Assembly (NCBI GenBank): GCA_017303635.1
Contig: JAFLCG010000001.1
Coordinates: 682,001-746,000 of the forward strand
DNA from: Anaerolineae bacterium
GTDB taxonomy: Bacteria > Chloroflexota > Anaerolineae > Aggregatilineales > Phototrophicaceae
Direction: 5' to 3'
DNA length: 64,000 bases
The notes below the pieces were generated by a model. It was not told where the DNA came from, searched no databases, and worked only from the letters and a program-made list of their open reading frames with translations. Positions 62,667 to 64,000 of the stretch are shown piece by piece. The position numbers and the translations under genes were made by a program. Numbering within the stretch: the first letter of the stretch is position 1; the number at the start of each line of letters is the position of its first letter.

Positions 62667-63530
62667 TCAAGCCGTGCGGCGGAGTTTCGTCCAGAGGTAG
62701 CCACGTTGCGGTGCCAGCAGGAAGGCCAGAATAAAACCGAGTGTCATGGTCAGGACAATGGTGGCGCTGGCTTCCACCCGCAGATGCCATGCCAGATAGA
62801 GTCCGATCACCCCGCAGAGCGCCCCGATGACGGATGCGGTAATCATCATGCGGTGCAGCCGTTGGGTGAAAAAGCGGGCGGTCGCTGCCGGCGTGATGAT
62901 GGTCGCGGCCACCAGCGCTACGCCAACGACCTGTACGCCGATCACAATCGTCACCGCCAGCAGCATCAGCAGCCCCAATCGCAGGGGTTCACCTGGCAGA
63001 TGAAGAGTCTGTGCCAGCGTGCTGTCAAACGAGATGAGCAGCAGTTCCTTGTAAAACAGGCCGATCAGCAGCAGTACGATCCCGCCGATGACAACGATCA
63101 GCAGCAGTTCATCGGCTCGCACTGACAGGATGTTGCCAATCAGCGCGTGCGAAAGGTCGGTGGCAAAGCTCCGCGTGGCGGAAATAATGGCAATCCCCAG
63201 CGCCAGCATCCCGGTGAAGACGATGCCGATGGCGGTGTCTTCCGTCATTTGGCGACCGCGGGTGAGGAGGCCGATGACCAGCGCAGAAGCGGCCCCTGCC
63301 AGAATCCCCCCCAGCAGTAATCCGCCCCCTGCTGCACTGCCAGTCGCAAACGCGATGGCGACGCCGGGTAAGACACTGTGCGCCAGCGCATCGCTGAGGA
63401 AGGCCATGCCCCGTGTGACCACGTAAGCGCCCATGACCCCATTGACGCAGCCAATGACGAGCAGGGCCAGCAAGGCGCGCTGCATGAACTCAAATTGAAG
63501 TGGATCGAGCAAGAGTTGTTGCAGATTCAT
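62667..63530 (-). CDS. Metal ABC transporter permease (ZnuB/MntB-like)
   Basis: A 287-aa ABC-3 family permease with eight to nine hydrophobic helices and the family motif GMAFLSDALAHSVLPGVAIA (~40-59), where the permease contacts its ATPase. It imports Zn2+ or Mn2+ together with a binding protein and ATPase, which are not in the window on the upstream side. ATG 63530 is preferred over a longer in-frame start at 63563, which would coincide with the promoter -10. Confidence 0.92.
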   Translation of the reverse strand: MNLQQLLLDPLQFEFMQRALLALLVIGCVNGVMGAYVVTRGMAFLSDALAHSVLPGVAIAFATGSAAGGGLLLGGILAGAASALVIGLLTRGRQMTEDTAIGIVFTGMLALGIAIISATRSFATDLSHALIGNILSVRADELLLIVVIGGIVLLLIGLFYKELLLISFDSTLAQTLHLPGEPLRLGLLMLLAVTIVIGVQVVGVALVAATIITPAATARFFTQRLHRMMITASVIGALCGVIGLYLAWHLRVEASATIVLTMTLGFILAFLLAPQRGYLWTKLRRTA

Positions 63531-63562
63531 GGGTTGAGCTTCTTGGTTGAAACGCAGTATCA

Positions 63563-63591
63563 ATTATAGAGTGCTGAAATATTCCATTCAA
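63563..63591 (-). promoter_or_regulatory. Promoter of the metal permease gene
   Basis: On the minus strand, -35 TTGAAT (63586-63591), 17-bp spacer, -10 TATAAT (63563-63568), 32 bp before the start codon. It shows the permease can be expressed as a separate unit. Confidence 0.65.
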
Positions 63592-63690
63592 GATGACGAT
63601 CTGACAAATCTTAATCCTTAGTCCGGTTGACTCTGACTCCAGCGCGCTCGATAATAAGATTAGGTTATGATTGTGTTAGAGGACATGTCC

Positions 63691-64000
63691 ATGGCTGCTC
63701 GAATTCTCTATGTTGAAGACAATGCTCAAAATATGCGCCTGGTTCGCAAAATCCTGACTGCCACTGGCTATACAGTGTTGGAAGCGGTCGACGGTTTGAG
63801 CGGTCTTTCTGTGGCAGCAGCCGAAAAGCCCGACCTCATCCTGATGGATGTTAACCTGCCGGATATCAGTGGATTGGAAGCGACAGGCCGCCTGAAGGCC
63901 GATGCCACCACTCAACACATCCCGGTGATTGCATTGACGGCAAACGCGATGCACGGTGACCGGGAAAATTGCCTGGCGGCAGGCTGCGATGGCTACTTGG
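63691..64000 (+). CDS. CheY/DivK-like response regulator, 3'-partial
   Basis: The first 103 codons of a receiver domain, cut by the window end. ILYVEDNAQNMRL gives the acidic pocket, LILMDVNLPDISG has the phospho-acceptor Asp53, and IPVIALTANAM carries the conserved Thr. The form is that of single-domain DivK-like regulators, or the N-terminus of a hybrid protein. ATG 63691 has AGAGGA 7 nt upstream; ATG 63685 is an alternative. Confidence 0.9.
   Translation, partial: MAARILYVEDNAQNMRLVRKILTATGYTVLEAVDGLSGLSVAAAEKPDLILMDVNLPDISGLEATGRLKADATTQHIPVIALTANAMHGDRENCLAAGCDGYL

Overview
The window looks like a GC-rich chromosome of a filamentous, monoderm-type Chloroflexota (Anaerolineae-like) bacterium carrying a large integrated conjugative element. 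This placement is inference from gene style: MalT/LAL-type LuxR regulators, a cyclase-AAA-TPR giant protein, WD40 and Pro/Thr-linker proteins, an L,D-transpeptidase with PG-binding and LysM modules, and a transfer apparatus with no outer-membrane parts. No rRNA or marker gene is present to settle it.

Left part (1-39.7 kb): probably one integrated conjugative element (ICE) or integrated plasmid whose left end lies outside the window. From the left it holds: (i) a PRTRC-type bacterial ubiquitin-like cassette (E2-like and E1/ThiF genes) followed by four small unknown genes; (ii) a secreted alpha/beta hydrolase and a MalT-like regulator; (iii) a decayed IS3 OrfA; (iv) ssb; (v) a type I restriction-modification operon, hsdM-(DUF4926 x2)-hsdS-(86 aa)-(membrane protein)-hsdR-YgjP-like peptidase, which carries leftover copies of the hsdM and hsdS 3' ends beside the inserted genes; (vi) a hairpin-rich 560-bp spacer that looks like an origin of transfer, followed by a ribbon-helix-helix protein, a very small HUH relaxase-like protein, a VirD4-type coupling protein and an HU-like protein; (vii) on the minus strand, a transfer operon (Pro/Thr-rich membrane protein, VirB6/TrbL-like, single-TM protein, pilin-like, VirB3-like, VirB4, topoisomerase I, two acidic repeat proteins), interrupted by an AT-rich HEPN-like gene on the other strand; (viii) two NarL-like regulators with degenerate receivers upstream of that operon; (ix) two small coupled ORFs and a large serine recombinase whose 3' end runs through a tRNA-Gln gene, the probable right boundary.

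Right part (39.7-64 kb): ordinary chromosomal genes, mostly in short units with recognisable promoters and terminators. These are a WD40 exported protein, an unknown 451-aa protein, a DUF4062-STAND NTPase-TPR protein, a class III cyclase/AAA/TPR protein, a NatAB-like ABC transporter, an XRE regulator with its membrane partner, a heterodimeric ABC exporter, a quinone-oxidoreductase-like enzyme, a class III aminotransferase, an L,D-transpeptidase, a ZnuB-like permease and the start of a CheY/DivK-like response regulator.

How the parts work together (inference): relaxase, RHH protein and coupling protein would process the hairpin-rich origin and deliver DNA to a reduced VirB4/VirB6/VirB3/pilin channel suited to a single-membrane envelope. 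SSB, HU and TopA would support DNA handling, the serine recombinase would integrate and excise the element, and the restriction system plus the ubiquitin-like cassette are maintenance or defence cargo.
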